DNA of 64,000 nucleotides from Kolteria novifilia (GTDB taxonomy: Bacteria; Planctomycetota; Planctomycetia; Kolteriales; Kolteriaceae), in contig CP036279.1 in the NCBI GenBank assembly GCA_007748055.1, positions 5,208,001 through 5,272,000 on the forward strand, written 5' to 3'. The notes below the pieces were generated by a model. The model did no database searches and had not been told where the DNA came from. It worked only from the letters and a program-made list of their open reading frames with translations. This document shows, in pieces, positions 26,162 to 35,588 of this stretch. A program made the position numbers and the translations under genes. How positions within the stretch are numbered: the first letter of the stretch is position 1; each line of letters opens with the position of its first letter.

Positions 26162-28090
26162 TTGGAAACCCTAAGCACGCTACTTTCGGACATCTTCGGT
26201 TCCGGCTCGACCGAGTGCGAAGCCGACACCCTGCTACGACCTCTCTTCGTCAAGCTCCGCGGATTCGGTGTCGCCGACATCTGGGTGGTCGACCACACCG
26301 GTAGTGTCCTCGCAAATCAACACGTCGACAAATCAACGCCGCCCGTTCCCGAATGGTTGGACGTGAAGGACACCTTCGCGGCAACGGATCTCCCGGACGA
26401 CGGCGCCCTCTTTCAGCTCCGACTTGCCAAGGAGACCGGCAAGAGCGGCCTCTTGATTGGCCAGCTCGTCGAGGGAACGGGCACGTCAGGACTCGCGAAG
26501 CTCCGGGAGGATCTTCCTTGGCTTCGCCTCGCCAGCAACTACGTCTACCAAACGCTAACCCGACAAGCCGAACTCCGCGAGGAACGGACGCGGATCGACC
26601 AATTCACCCGAGAACATGAGGCGTTTCGGGCCGATCACGAACGCATCGTCTTGGCGAACCTCCGCGAGCGCGACGCCCGGCTCAAGGAACAACAGTCCTA
26701 TCTCGAACGGCTCGAGCAGGAGGTCCAGAACCGGACCAAGGAGCTTCGCAAGCACGCCCTGCAATTGGAAGTCGCCAACCAAGCCCTCGAACGGGCCAAC
26801 CAGGAACTAGAGATCGAGGTCCGAGAACGCCAGCGAATCGAGGAGCAACTCAGGGCGGCTCGCGAGACGGCCGAAGATGCCAACCGCTCCAAGAGCGAGT
26901 TCCTCGCAAACATGAGCCACGAGATCCGAACGCCGATGACGTCGGTCTTGGGGTTCACCGACGTCTTGCTCGAGGATCCCTATATCCAGGAAGCCCCCTC
27001 GGAGCGCCTTCACGATTTGCGGACGATCAAGCGAAACGCCGAATACCTGCTCGAGATCGTCAACGACATCCTCGACCTCTCCAAGATCGAAGCGGGCCAG
27101 CTCAACATCGAGCGGATCTCCTGCCATCCCGCGCAGATCGTCGCCGAGATCGGGTCGCTGATGCGCGTCCGAGCGGAAATGAAGGGCCTCCTGCTTAGAA
27201 TCGCCTACATCGGCAAGATCCCCGATATCATTTGCACCGACCCGACGCGGCTGCGTCAGATTCTCATCAATCTGATCGGCAACGCGGTCAAGTTCACCGA
27301 AGCCGGAACGATTCACTGCTCCGTTGAGCTCGACGCGCCCGCCGCGAACGAGCCGATGCTGAGGTTCACCGTCAAGGACACCGGCATCGGCATGACCGCG
27401 AAGCAAGTCCAGCGACTCTTCCGCCCCTTCTCGCAAGCCGATACGTCGACAACAAGGCGTTTCGGGGGAACGGGGCTCGGATTGACCATCAGCCGTCGAC
27501 TGGCTCAGGGGCTCGGTGGCGACATCAGCGTCGTGTCGACTCCCGGGCGGGGCAGCACCTTCATGGTCAGTGTCGCCACCGGTCCGCTCGATGGTGTCGG
27601 CATGATCGATCTCGGTTCCCTCTGCGACGTCGCCGACCGGAAACAGGTGGCGGGCAATACCAACGCACCGCAGGCCAAGCTCAAGAGTCGCCGAATCCTG
27701 GTCGCCGAGGATGGCGTCGACAATCAGCGACTGATCAAGTTCCATCTCGTGCGTGCCGGCGCGGAGATCGACCTGGTCGACAACGGCAAAGCGGCCGTCG
27801 ACTTCGCGCTCGAGGCCAAGCGCGTCGGCCGACCCTACGACGTCGTGATCATGGACATGCAGATGCCGATGATGGACGGTTACCAAGCGACTCGCGAACT
27901 ACGTTCCCAGGGCTACGAACATCCCATCATCGCCCTGACCGCCCACGCCATGACCGGCGATCGCGAGAAGTGCCTTGAAGCCGGTTGCGACGACTTCGCC
28001 TCGAAACCGATCGACCGCAAGCGGCTGATCGAGCAGCTCCATCGCCAAACCACCTCGATGCCCAGTCCGATCGCTTCCAACAGCCCTTAG
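26162..28090 (+). CDS. Hybrid sensor histidine kinase/response regulator
   Basis: A 642-residue protein starting at TTG 26162 with GGAG immediately upstream. Residues 1-125 look like a small sensor domain resembling GAF but unassigned. A long coiled coil (about 150-240) leads to HisKA with [13 protein letters not shown] (His253), the ATPase N box [16 protein letters not shown] (about 363-378) and a [11 protein letters not shown] box (about 436-445). A C-terminal receiver has [16 protein letters not shown] with phosphoacceptor Asp565. No transmembrane segment is visible, so sensing is probably cytoplasmic. It is co-transcribed with the HDOD gene. Confidence 0.92.
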   Translation: METLSTLLSDIFGSGSTECEADTLLRPLFVKLRGFGVADIWVVDHTGSVLANQHVDKSTPPVPEWLDVKDTFAATDLPDDGALFQLRLAKETGKSGLLIGQLVEGTGTSGLAKLREDLPWLRLASNYVYQTLTRQAELREERTRIDQFTREHEAFRADHERIVLANLRERDARLKEQQSYLERLEQEVQNRTKELRKHALQLEVANQALERANQELEIEVRERQRIEEQLRAARETAEDANRSKSEFLANMSHEIRTPMTSVLGFTDVLLEDPYIQEAPSERLHDLRTIKRNAEYLLEIVNDILDLSKIEAGQLNIERISCHPAQIVAEIGSLMRVRAEMKGLLLRIAYIGKIPDIICTDPTRLRQILINLIGNAVKFTEAGTIHCSVELDAPAANEPMLRFTVKDTGIGMTAKQVQRLFRPFSQADTSTTRRFGGTGLGLTISRRLAQGLGGDISVVSTPGRGSTFMVSVATGPLDGVGMIDLGSLCDVADRKQVAGNTNAPQAKLKSRRILVAEDGVDNQRLIKFHLVRAGAEIDLVDNGKAAVDFALEAKRVGRPYDVVIMDMQMPMMDGYQATRELRSQGYEHPIIALTAHAMTGDREKCLEAGCDDFASKPIDRKRLIEQLHRQTTSMPSPIASNSP

Positions 28091-28261
28091 ACAGACCGTC
28101 GAACTATTCGTTCGTTGTGGTGGCATGTCCTCGCTCGAGGGCGTAGCATGGCCGACGAGCATCACCCACCCAGCTCGCCGAGTCGAGCCCGCCGGACAAG
28201 ACGCGACCGAGGCGACCCGTGGTCGACCTCACCTCGGCGGACATCACCAAAGGACATCACC

Positions 28262-29182
28262 ATGAAACACCTGCCGTCGATCACCCTGATCGCCCTGTCG
28301 ATCGTCTCCTCCGCGTCCATGCTGCAAGCGGGGCCCCCGCCGGGGCTCGTGGCGCCGGGCGGGGAAGTCAAGAAACTCGCCGATGGCTTCCTCTTCACCG
28401 AGGGGCCCGCGGCCGACGTTCAAGGCAATGTCTACTTCACCGACATCCCGAATCAGCGGATTCACCTCTGGAGCACCGACGGCAAACTCTCCACCTTCAC
28501 CGATCAGTCCGGACGAGCCAACGGTCTCTACTTCGACAAGCAGGGTAACTTGATCGCGTGCCAGGGCGCCGCTCCGGGAGGCAAGCGACGGGTCGCGAAG
28601 TACGGCTCCTCCGCCGACGACGTCAGCATTGTCGACGAGTACGCCGGCAAGAGGCTCAACAGCCCCAACGATCTGTGGATCGATCCCAAGGGGGGCATCT
28701 ACTTCACCGATCCACGCTACGGCGATCGCGAGGACCTGCAACAAGATGGGGAACACGTCTACTACATCGCTCCGGGAGCGAAGGAGGTGAAGCGCGTCGT
28801 CGACGATCATGTTCGTCCCAACGGCATCGTCGGAACCCCCGATGGAAAGACGCTCTACATCACCGACAACGGCGGCAAAAAGACCTATCGCTACTCGATC
28901 AACGCCGACGGAACGCTGGGCGACAAGAAAGAGTTCTGTCCGGAAGGGGCCGACGGCATGACGTTGGACGAGAAAGGCAATCTCTACCTGACGACCAAGG
29001 TCGTTTCGATCTACAATCCCGCCGGCAAGCGCATCGGCGAGATCGTCGTTCCCGAGCACCCGGCCAACGTGACCTTCGGCGGCCCCGACGGTAAGACGCT
29101 CTTCATCACCGCCCGTAAGGGACTCTACGCCATCCCGATGGCCGTCCAAGGAGCGCTTCAGGCCGGCAAGGCCGGTTCCTAG
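28262..29182 (+). CDS. SMP-30/gluconolactonase family protein, secreted
   Basis: A 306-residue protein with a clear Sec signal peptide (hydrophobic residues 5-20 ending SMLQAGPP). The ATG at 28262 has AAAGGA 8 nt upstream; open codons further upstream are Arg-rich noise. It follows the six-bladed propeller pattern: EGPAADVQGNVYFTDI (metal Glu near 42), SPNDLWIDPKGGIYFTDPRYG (about 137-157), and DNGG near 200. The family hydrolyses sugar lactones with a divalent metal, so this is likely a periplasmic lactonase. It ends before a large family B array. Confidence 0.9.
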   Translation: MKHLPSITLIALSIVSSASMLQAGPPPGLVAPGGEVKKLADGFLFTEGPAADVQGNVYFTDIPNQRIHLWSTDGKLSTFTDQSGRANGLYFDKQGNLIACQGAAPGGKRRVAKYGSSADDVSIVDEYAGKRLNSPNDLWIDPKGGIYFTDPRYGDREDLQQDGEHVYYIAPGAKEVKRVVDDHVRPNGIVGTPDGKTLYITDNGGKKTYRYSINADGTLGDKKEFCPEGADGMTLDEKGNLYLTTKVVSIYNPAGKRIGEIVVPEHPANVTFGGPDGKTLFITARKGLYAIPMAVQGALQAGKAGS

Positions 29183-29238
29183 TCCTCCGATCCGGGAAAC
29201 TCGCGAATCATCTCACAACGCAATGCGTGACCGATCCG

Positions 29239-29428
29239 AGTGCCACTGGTTTGGGTGCCACTGGTTTGGGTGCCATGCCCACGCCTGCGTGGGCATGCTG
29301 AAGAGTCTCACGCCTGCGTGGGCATGCTGAAGAGTCTCACGCCTGCGTGGGCATGCTTGAAAAGATCACGCCTGCGTGGGCATGCTGAAGAGTCTCACGC
29401 CTGCGTGGTCATGCTTGAAATTCCACGC
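29239..29428. repeat. Family B repeat array (five tandem units)
   Basis: Two GTGCCACTGGTTTGG blocks precede GGGTGCCATGCCC, then five tandem units of about 29 bases centred on ACGCCTGCGTGGGCATGCT with linkers such as GAAGAGTCTC. The last unit has GTGGTCATG instead of GTGGGCATG. CACGC and GCGTG pair within each unit. The array lies between the stops of two convergent genes (29182 and 29540). Confidence 0.85.
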
Positions 29429-29461
29429 TCGCGGAGACGCACGCTTTCGAGAACAAGAAGG

Positions 29462-29500
29462 AACGCAAAAGGGCCGGCACGACCAACGTCGACCGGCCCT
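29462..29500 (-). terminator. Intrinsic terminator of the exported PLP-enzyme gene
   Basis: On the minus strand an 8-bp arm AGGGCCGG, a 15-base loop and the complementary CCGGCCCT (29470-29500) are followed directly by TTTTGCGTT, the form of a rho-independent terminator. It begins 39 bases past the gene stop at 29540. Confidence 0.75.
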
Positions 29501-29539
29501 CCTAGCTATCTTGAGTTGACCGATTGCCCTCGGAGCCAC

Positions 29540-30553
29540 CTAGCCCGATTCGCGGCTGCCGTTGTCGCAGATACAGGTGCAGATCCGCTTGCCCTTGTAG
29601 GCCGGGTCATTCGCGAGCTTGGCAATCGCCGCCAGGTTCGCCGCCGAGGTCAATCCCGTCGGAATCCCCTCGAGGCGACCAACTTTGCTCTGCCAGGCGG
29701 CGGCATCGTCGTTGGAGACCTTCATGGTGCGATCGAGCAGATCGCGATCGACGTTCTTCGCGACGAATCCCACACCGATGCCGTGCATCTGATGCGGGGA
29801 ATGCTCGCCGCCGGAGAGCGCCGCGGAAGCCTCGGGCTCGACGGCGATCACCTCGATGTTGGGATTCTTCTCTTTCAGATACTTGCCCACTCCGGAGAGC
29901 GATCCGCCCGATCCGACGCCAAGCACGAGGACGTCGACCTTGCCGTTGGCGTCTTCCCAGAGCTCCGGGCCCAAGGTGTCGTGGTAGGCCTGCATGCTGA
30001 CCGGATCGGAGAACTGGTCGGCGAACCACGAGTTGGGCGTCTTCTCGGCAATCGCCGCCGCCTTCTCGTGGGCACCCTTCATGCCTTCGGCGGCCGGCGT
30101 GGCGACGACATCGGCGCCAAGCTGCTGTAGTGTCGCAACCACTTTCGGCGAGACGTTGTCCGGAATCACGATCGTCGTCGGGATCGACTCCGCGGCGCAG
30201 ACCGACGCCAGCGCGATGCCGAAGGGACCCGCCGACGCGGCGACGACACGGGGATCGGACGAGAGCTTTCCTCCCTTGCGGGCCGAGTCGATCATCGACC
30301 GGGCGATCCGGTCCTTGTGACTGCCGGTCGGGTTCATCGTCTCCATCTTGGCCAGGACTTGCGGCCCCTGCTCGGGAAACGCGCGGGACAAGTGGACCAA
30401 GGGCGTCTTGCCGCTGGCTTGGCTTCCGTGAGCGATCGTGTTCGCGGACTGCCCATCCTGCTGCTCTTGGGCCAACGCCGTGCCGGTGGCACTCGCTCCG
30501 ACGACACTCGCCGTCGCCGACCACTGAAGAAACGCCCGTCTTGAAGTCGCCAT
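29540..30553 (-). CDS. Tat-exported cysteine synthase-like PLP enzyme
   Basis: A 337-residue protein of PLP fold type II. It starts ATSRRAFLQWSATASVVGAS, a twin-arginine signal with a hydrophobic core, then a likely cleavage near ALAQE. The PLP lysine is Lys80 in NPTGSHKDRIA, as in cysteine synthases, and GVGSGGSLSG (212-221) is the cofactor phosphate loop. The substrate loop, normally TSGNTGIGLA, here reads SAGPFGIALA (107-116), so the carboxylate-binding residues are changed. The C-terminal serine/threonine position reads CDNGSRESG. An exported PLP enzyme of this family is unusual; the reaction is unknown. The terminator at 29462-29500 follows. Confidence 0.85.
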   Translation of the reverse strand: MATSRRAFLQWSATASVVGASATGTALAQEQQDGQSANTIAHGSQASGKTPLVHLSRAFPEQGPQVLAKMETMNPTGSHKDRIARSMIDSARKGGKLSSDPRVVAASAGPFGIALASVCAAESIPTTIVIPDNVSPKVVATLQQLGADVVATPAAEGMKGAHEKAAAIAEKTPNSWFADQFSDPVSMQAYHDTLGPELWEDANGKVDVLVLGVGSGGSLSGVGKYLKEKNPNIEVIAVEPEASAALSGGEHSPHQMHGIGVGFVAKNVDRDLLDRTMKVSNDDAAAWQSKVGRLEGIPTGLTSAANLAAIAKLANDPAYKGKRICTCICDNGSRESG

Positions 30554-30865
30554 GCCTTGTCACCTTCTTCGGGGGGATAGAGTGTTACGACAACTCTCGA
30601 CCGCCATCGCCAAGGAGAAACGCTCTCGGTCAGTGGCGTGGAGGAATCAACCTGTCCTGGCGAGGATACTGAGTTGTGAAGCGGTAGGAGTGAAGTCTTC
30701 GTGAAGTCCCCGGTCAGCATGGCGCCGAGAGAATGACGCGTCGAACGGAGCGGCTCGCCCTCCACAATATTCACCAAATCTTCATGAAATACTTACCCGA
30801 TCCCCCTAGTCATCCCAGCGGGCCAACTGCACGATTCAATCCCAGCATCCCAAGGGGAACTGCAC
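30554..30865. other. Intergenic stretch between divergent genes
   Basis: This 312-base region separates the leftward exported PLP enzyme from the rightward LEPR gene and must hold both promoters. A small inverted repeat AGAGT-9-ACTCT lies at 30580-30598 and an A/T-richer patch at about 30768-30795. Neither supplies a convincing -35/-10 pair. Confidence 0.45.
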
Positions 30866-32020
30866 ATGAGAAAAGTGCGCGAACAACGTCGCCGTTCATT
30901 TGAAGTGGAACGACTCGAAGAGCGTGCCGTGCCGAATGCGGATCTGCCGGTCGCTCCGGAGGCTTTCCTTGCGTCGAGCACCGAAGTCAACGAACTCGAC
31001 TTCATCCCGGGGACGGTCAACTTCGGGTTCTCTGCCTTCCTGGAGGCCGAATCGGGTTTCTTCATCGATGGACGGCAAGTCCTTCCCGACGGGCAAGGAA
31101 ACTTTCCGTTCAATCGGGTCGCGGACTACGAGGGCGATGGCGACCTCGATCTGTTCGTGGTGGCGGGGGCCGTGGACGATCCGGGTCCCTATGCGGACGT
31201 CTCGAGCGTTCACATCTACGACTATCAGTCGGTCCTTGGCGGCATCCCCGAAGAGTTGGCGAGCATTCCTGTCTTCGAAGGCTACCAAGGCGGCTTCTCC
31301 GACTTCACGATCCTTCAGTACGATACCGACGAAGAGTTGGAACTCGCTTTCGTCGCCGGCGATCCGACCGTCGAGCGCCACTTGCTGATCGCGGAACTCA
31401 GTGACGACGGCGAACTCACTCCCGAATATAGCGACATTCCGTTTCCCGGTTTTCGCGGTCGGGTTCTGCTCGCGACGGGTCCGGAACTGATCGCTCCCGA
31501 CGGATCGACCCTCCCGCAAGAACTCTTCGTGACCGCCGATGCCGAGCAGCTCGACGGTGACCACTACATTCACACGCAGGTCATCGAACAGGGAGCGGTA
31601 GTCCAGAACTGGGTTGCCGACACCGGCGCCAACAATTTGACGGGGACCGGCGTCTACGATTTGACCGGAACGGGTACGCCCGTCCTCATCACCTACTTCG
31701 CCCCAACCGATGGCTCGACCCCCTTCGCGCGGGCCTTTGAACCCGACGGCACCGAAACGACGTTCCCCTTACTCGATTCGACGCCGGTCAATGCCGCGCT
31801 CGAGGACGCGTTGGGAGCGACGGGCACGATCGGCGAGATGGTCGCCTACTTGCGAATCCGTTCGATCGACACCGAGGATCCGACCCTCTTCGCAGGCGAA
31901 GTCGCCATGCTTCAGGAGGGAGCGACCAACCCCGATCGGTATCTCACCGTCTTCGCGCTAAACCCCTTGGATCCCTCGGCGCCGGAGGTCCTCCAACTCG
32001 TTCAAACCGCCGTCGGCTAA
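30866..32020 (+). CDS. LEPR/LEER-type secreted planctomycete protein (paralogue 1)
   Basis: A 384-residue protein. The N-terminus RRRSFEVERLEERAVPNA (8-25) is the planctomycete LEPR-type leader, basic then L-E-x-R-x-V-P, found on many exported or giant proteins and thought to direct their localisation. The body is acidic and beta-rich with Asp-rich loops such as YEGDGDLDLFVV (about 90-101) and IYDYQSV, resembling FG-GAP or calcium-binding propeller blades. No catalytic motif is visible. Two related genes follow at once on the same strand, so this is a tandem family. Role unknown; surface or wall association is my inference. Confidence 0.75.
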   Translation: MRKVREQRRRSFEVERLEERAVPNADLPVAPEAFLASSTEVNELDFIPGTVNFGFSAFLEAESGFFIDGRQVLPDGQGNFPFNRVADYEGDGDLDLFVVAGAVDDPGPYADVSSVHIYDYQSVLGGIPEELASIPVFEGYQGGFSDFTILQYDTDEELELAFVAGDPTVERHLLIAELSDDGELTPEYSDIPFPGFRGRVLLATGPELIAPDGSTLPQELFVTADAEQLDGDHYIHTQVIEQGAVVQNWVADTGANNLTGTGVYDLTGTGTPVLITYFAPTDGSTPFARAFEPDGTETTFPLLDSTPVNAALEDALGATGTIGEMVAYLRIRSIDTEDPTLFAGEVAMLQEGATNPDRYLTVFALNPLDPSAPEVLQLVQTAVG

Positions 32021-32042
32021 TCGAACGACTGTCGCCAACCTC

Positions 32043-32078
32043 GGAGACCGACAAGGGCATGGATTCCTGTCGGTCTCC
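32043..32078 (+). terminator. Hairpin terminator after LEPR paralogue 1
   Basis: GGAGACCGACA (32043-32053) and TGTCGGTCTCC (32068-32078) form a perfect 11-bp stem with a 14-base loop, starting 22 bases after the stop codon. Only two T residues follow immediately, so the T-tract is weak. Confidence 0.65.
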
Positions 32079-32222
32079 TTCGCCGGAATCACCCGGTGAT
32101 GCCCGATCACTTCGACGAATTCACTAGATCTTCAACTCGCTCATCCACGCCACTTCTACGGTAGTACCGAACGAACCTCCTACCGCTCCCGCGCGCCCCA
32201 GGGCGATTATCAACCCTCATGC

Positions 32223-33416
32223 ATGGAGACAGCTAGCGTGGTCCAAAAACCAGACATGCGCCCTTCGAACCGAGCCATCGCATCCCCGTTATCACTCGAA
32301 CAGCTCGAGGATCGCTACGTACCGGCGACCGACCTGGGGGTGGAGCCGCCGAGCACGAGTGAAGAGACTTTCATCGACGTCGACCACTACCTGGCGGCGG
32401 GACGGGAAGGGACCATTGAGGTCGTCGATGTCGTCGAAACGAATCTGAAAGGACTGAGACAGGTACTCCCCTATGGTGACCGGACCCGGCCACTGACCGA
32501 AGAGGCCGATATCGATGGCGATGGCGATCTGGAACTCGTCGTCGCCCCGATGTTCCACTTCGAGCGCGAGTTCGTTGGCCAAGCCGAATCGCGCGTGTGG
32601 GTGTACGACTACGAACGCCTCCTCGCTGGCCAGACCGACCCCGAGTTGTCGTTCGTCATGTTCTCCGGCTACCGTGGTGGCGCGTCCGGCTTGGAAGTAC
32701 TCGACGTCGACGGCGACGGCACGGAAGAGATCGCGTTCGTCGCGGGTGGCCGCGACACGCAACGTCACCTGAAAATCGTCAAACTCTTTCCCGAAGGGCC
32801 CGAGGAACAGTTCAGCCAGATCCTCTTTCCCGGCTTCGAGGGACTCGTTCGACTCGTGGGCCATCCAGGAGTTCCAACCGAGCCTACCGACCACCCCGCC
32901 CCGCTTTGGGCCATGGCGGAAGTCTTGGATCCATCCGGCGAGGGCGTGCTCTATTCTCACTCGCAACAGTTTGTTCAGGGAGCCATGACCCAGAACTGGA
33001 TCACTCCCGTCAACAGCCTCTTGACCGATCCGGTCCGCCTCAACGACGCGTACGTGAGTGATCCCGATCGCGACGGTCAACTCGACTTGATTCAGGTCTT
33101 CGTCGACGAGACCTCGCCGCAAAGAAGCTTTCCGCTGGCCTTCCAACCCGACGGCACCGCCTTGGACGCCCCGACGTCTGACAACATCGATCGGGTCTTC
33201 GCTCAACTCGACGCGGAGATCGAGGAGCGCCTTCCCCCGGAACGGCGCTCGGGGTCGCTTCGCCGGATTCAGCGTCTCTCCGACGACGTGATCGCGGCGA
33301 CGGTCGCCGTCCGCCTCGGGGACTCGACGTTCGCCCGCTATGCGATGCTGTTCGATCTCAACCTCGCCGAAGCGGCTCCCATTCCGGAGGTGACGCTCTT
33401 CGAACGTTTCCTCTGA
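32223..33416 (+). CDS. LEDR-type secreted planctomycete protein (paralogue 2)
   Basis: A 397-residue protein with the leader SPLSLEQLEDRYVPATD (about 22-38), closely matching paralogue 3. Asp-rich loops recur: DIDGDGDLELVV (about 98-109), DVDGDGTEEIAFV (about 160-172) and DPDRDGQLDLIQV (about 280-292). The D-x-D-G-D pattern suggests calcium binding in propeller-type blades. It starts with ATG at 32223 in the context CATGCATGGAGAC, the same context as the third gene, so the duplication included the start region. About 200 bases separate it from paralogue 1 with a terminator between, so each may have its own promoter. Function unknown. Confidence 0.8.
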   Translation: METASVVQKPDMRPSNRAIASPLSLEQLEDRYVPATDLGVEPPSTSEETFIDVDHYLAAGREGTIEVVDVVETNLKGLRQVLPYGDRTRPLTEEADIDGDGDLELVVAPMFHFEREFVGQAESRVWVYDYERLLAGQTDPELSFVMFSGYRGGASGLEVLDVDGDGTEEIAFVAGGRDTQRHLKIVKLFPEGPEEQFSQILFPGFEGLVRLVGHPGVPTEPTDHPAPLWAMAEVLDPSGEGVLYSHSQQFVQGAMTQNWITPVNSLLTDPVRLNDAYVSDPDRDGQLDLIQVFVDETSPQRSFPLAFQPDGTALDAPTSDNIDRVFAQLDAEIEERLPPERRSGSLRRIQRLSDDVIAATVAVRLGDSTFARYAMLFDLNLAEAAPIPEVTLFERFL

Positions 33417-33542
33417 GCAGTTCAACCTCCCCGGCGAATTCACGAGAACTTCAACTCCGCTGGCCAATCCGCCAGTACTGTAGTTTCGAGTAACTTTCCT
33501 TCCGTCCCGACGAGCCGACAAGCTCTCGTTCACCCTCAATGC

Positions 33543-34733
33543 ATGGAGACGACTAGCGTGGTCCAAGAGCTACACGTTCGGCGTTCGAACCGAACCAAGA
33601 GTTCGTCCTTGTCCCTCGAACACCTCGAAGATCGCTACGTGCCGGCCACCGACATCGGCATTGACATCGAGCCGCCGGTCGCGGCCCAAGAGGGCTTCGT
33701 CGACTTCGAGCACTACTTCGCCCCCGGCGATCAAGGCACCGTCGAGGTCGTCGATGTCAATGCGGCGACACTTAACGGCCTGCGTCAAGTCCTGCCCTAC
33801 GGGGATCACACCATTCCGATCCCCGATGTCGCGGACATCGATGGCGACGGCAGACTCGAAGTCGTCGTCGTTCCGCTGTCGACCCACCACGAGGAGTTCG
33901 TCGGCCAGGACGACGCCCGCGCGTGGATCTACGACTACGAGAGCCTTGCCGCCGGCTCCGCCGATCCGGAAGCCTCCTTCGTTCTCTACGAGGGCTATCG
34001 TGGCGGCGTCGTCGGCTTTGAACTCTTCGACTTTGACGGCGATGGGACCGAGGAGATCGCGGTCGTCGCCGGCAATGCGGGCGTCGTGCGACACCTGAAA
34101 GTCTTCTCGTTCCAGGGCGGCGTTCCCTTGGAACTCCTCAGCACCAATCCCTTCGGCGACTATCAGGGAATCGTCCGACTCACGGCGGTCGAACAAGTCG
34201 AGCCGACCGGCGAAGCGGCTCCCCTCTGGGTCACCGCCGATGTCACCGAAGACGTCGATGGAGCATTCGTCACCCTCTACACCGACTCGGTGGAGATCAC
34301 CGAGGGAGTCGTGACCAACCGCTGGCTCGCGGAACTCGACGCACCGCTCCTGCTCACCGATACCTACGTCAGCGATCCCAACCGCGATGGCGTCAACGAT
34401 CTGGTTCAGGTCTTCCTCAGTGACGAGACCGATCCGCTCTCGAGCATGCCGCTGGCGTACCAACCTAACGGCACGCCCCTGACCGCCGCGGAGACCGCCA
34501 ACCTCGATCAAGTCTTCGCACTGTTGGATGCTGAAATCGAGACTCGGCTGGGATCCGCGCTGGAGCGAATGAACCTCCGCCACATCGAATTGGTCGCCAA
34601 CGACGTGATCGCGATCACGGTCCCCGCTCGTTTTGAAGGGGACGAGGTCGGGCGCTTCGCGATGCTGCTAAACTTGAATCTCGCCGAACCGATTCCGGTT
34701 CCCGAGATCACCCTGTTCGAACGTTACATCTAA
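33543..34733 (+). CDS. LEDR-type secreted planctomycete protein (paralogue 3)
   Basis: A 396-residue protein. The leader reads SLSLEHLEDRYVPATDIG (about 22-39), nearly identical to paralogue 2, and both proteins end alike with EVTLFERF or EITLFERY. Asp-rich loops DIDGDGRLEVVV (about 98-109), DFDGDGTEEIAVV and DPNRDGVNDLVQV line up one-to-one with paralogue 2. The upstream non-coding sequences also share the ACTTCAACTC block seen before paralogue 2, evidence that gene 3 and gene 2 arose by recent tandem duplication. A strong terminator follows. Confidence 0.82.
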   Translation: METTSVVQELHVRRSNRTKSSSLSLEHLEDRYVPATDIGIDIEPPVAAQEGFVDFEHYFAPGDQGTVEVVDVNAATLNGLRQVLPYGDHTIPIPDVADIDGDGRLEVVVVPLSTHHEEFVGQDDARAWIYDYESLAAGSADPEASFVLYEGYRGGVVGFELFDFDGDGTEEIAVVAGNAGVVRHLKVFSFQGGVPLELLSTNPFGDYQGIVRLTAVEQVEPTGEAAPLWVTADVTEDVDGAFVTLYTDSVEITEGVVTNRWLAELDAPLLLTDTYVSDPNRDGVNDLVQVFLSDETDPLSSMPLAYQPNGTPLTAAETANLDQVFALLDAEIETRLGSALERMNLRHIELVANDVIAITVPARFEGDEVGRFAMLLNLNLAEPIPVPEITLFERYI

Positions 34734-34768
34734 CTTGTCGTCGCTTGAAGCGACGATCAAGAAAAGGG

Positions 34769-34805
34769 AAACGGGAGCAACCGCCAAGAGGGGCTGCTCC
34801 CGTTT
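34769..34805. terminator. Strong bidirectional terminator between LEDR paralogue 3 and sdhB
   Basis: AAACGGGAGCA (34769-34779) and TGCTCCCGTTT (34795-34805) form an 11-bp stem with a 15-base loop. Rightward it is followed by CGTTGTTTG; leftward by CCCTTTTC. It ends the LEDR gene at 34733 and the leftward sdh operon at 34833. Confidence 0.8.
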
Positions 34806-34832
34806 CGTTGTTTGAAGTAGTGGCGATGACGA

Positions 34833-35588
34833 TCAAGCGGTCGCGGAAGTCCCGGCGAGCTTCGCCTTGACGTACTCGCGATTCATCGTGTGGATGTTCA
34901 TGATGCTGATCTGCTTGGGGCAGACCGCTTCGCACTCCTGATAGTTCGTGCAGTTGCCGAATCCGGCGTCATCCATCGCCTTGACCATGTTGACGACGCG
35001 CTGATGGCGTTCCGGCTCGCCCTGGGGCAAGTGGGTGAACTGCGAGACCTTGGCCGAGGTGAAGAGCATCGCGGAGGCATTCTTGCAGGCCGCGACGCAC
35101 GCCCCACAGCCGATGCACGCCGCCGCGTCGAATGCCTCTTCCGCCTCGTCCTTGGCGATGGGAAGGGCGTTGGCGTCGGGAGCGCCTCCCGTGCCCACCG
35201 AAACGTACCCGCCCGCCTCGATGATGCGTTCGAAGCCCGAACGATCGACGACCAGGTCCTTGATGACCGGAAAGGCGCGGGCGCGGAACGGTTCAATGAC
35301 GATCGTGTCGCCGTCGTCAAAACTGCGCATGTGCAGTTGGCACGTCGTCGTGTTCTCCGGTCCATGGGCCACGCCGTTGATGTGGAGCGAACACGCTCCG
35401 CAGATGCCCTCGCGGCAGTCGTGATCGAACGCGATCGGCTCCTCGCCCTTCTCGATCAACTCCTCGTTGAGGATGTCGAGCATTTCGAGGAACGAGGTGT
35501 CTTCGGTGATGCCGGAGACCTTGTGGGTCTCCATGCGCCCCTGCTTCTTGGGTCCCTCTTGGCGCCAGACCATCACGGTGAAGTTCAT
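34833..35588 (-). CDS. sdhB: Succinate dehydrogenase iron-sulfur subunit
   Basis: A 251-residue protein. [20 protein letters not shown] (about 56-75) holds the [2Fe-2S] cysteines with a further Cys after PENTTT, and the C-terminal half has [13 protein letters not shown] (about 139-151) and CEAVCPKQI for the [4Fe-4S] and [3Fe-4S] clusters. It passes electrons from the flavoprotein to menaquinone or ubiquinone. The ATG at 35588 shares bases with the sdhA stop (TAATG at 35586-35590), giving coupled translation at the end of sdhCAB. Confidence 0.96.
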   Translation of the reverse strand: MNFTVMVWRQEGPKKQGRMETHKVSGITEDTSFLEMLDILNEELIEKGEEPIAFDHDCREGICGACSLHINGVAHGPENTTTCQLHMRSFDDGDTIVIEPFRARAFPVIKDLVVDRSGFERIIEAGGYVSVGTGGAPDANALPIAKDEAEEAFDAAACIGCGACVAACKNASAMLFTSAKVSQFTHLPQGEPERHQRVVNMVKAMDDAGFGNCTNYQECEAVCPKQISIMNIHTMNREYVKAKLAGTSATA

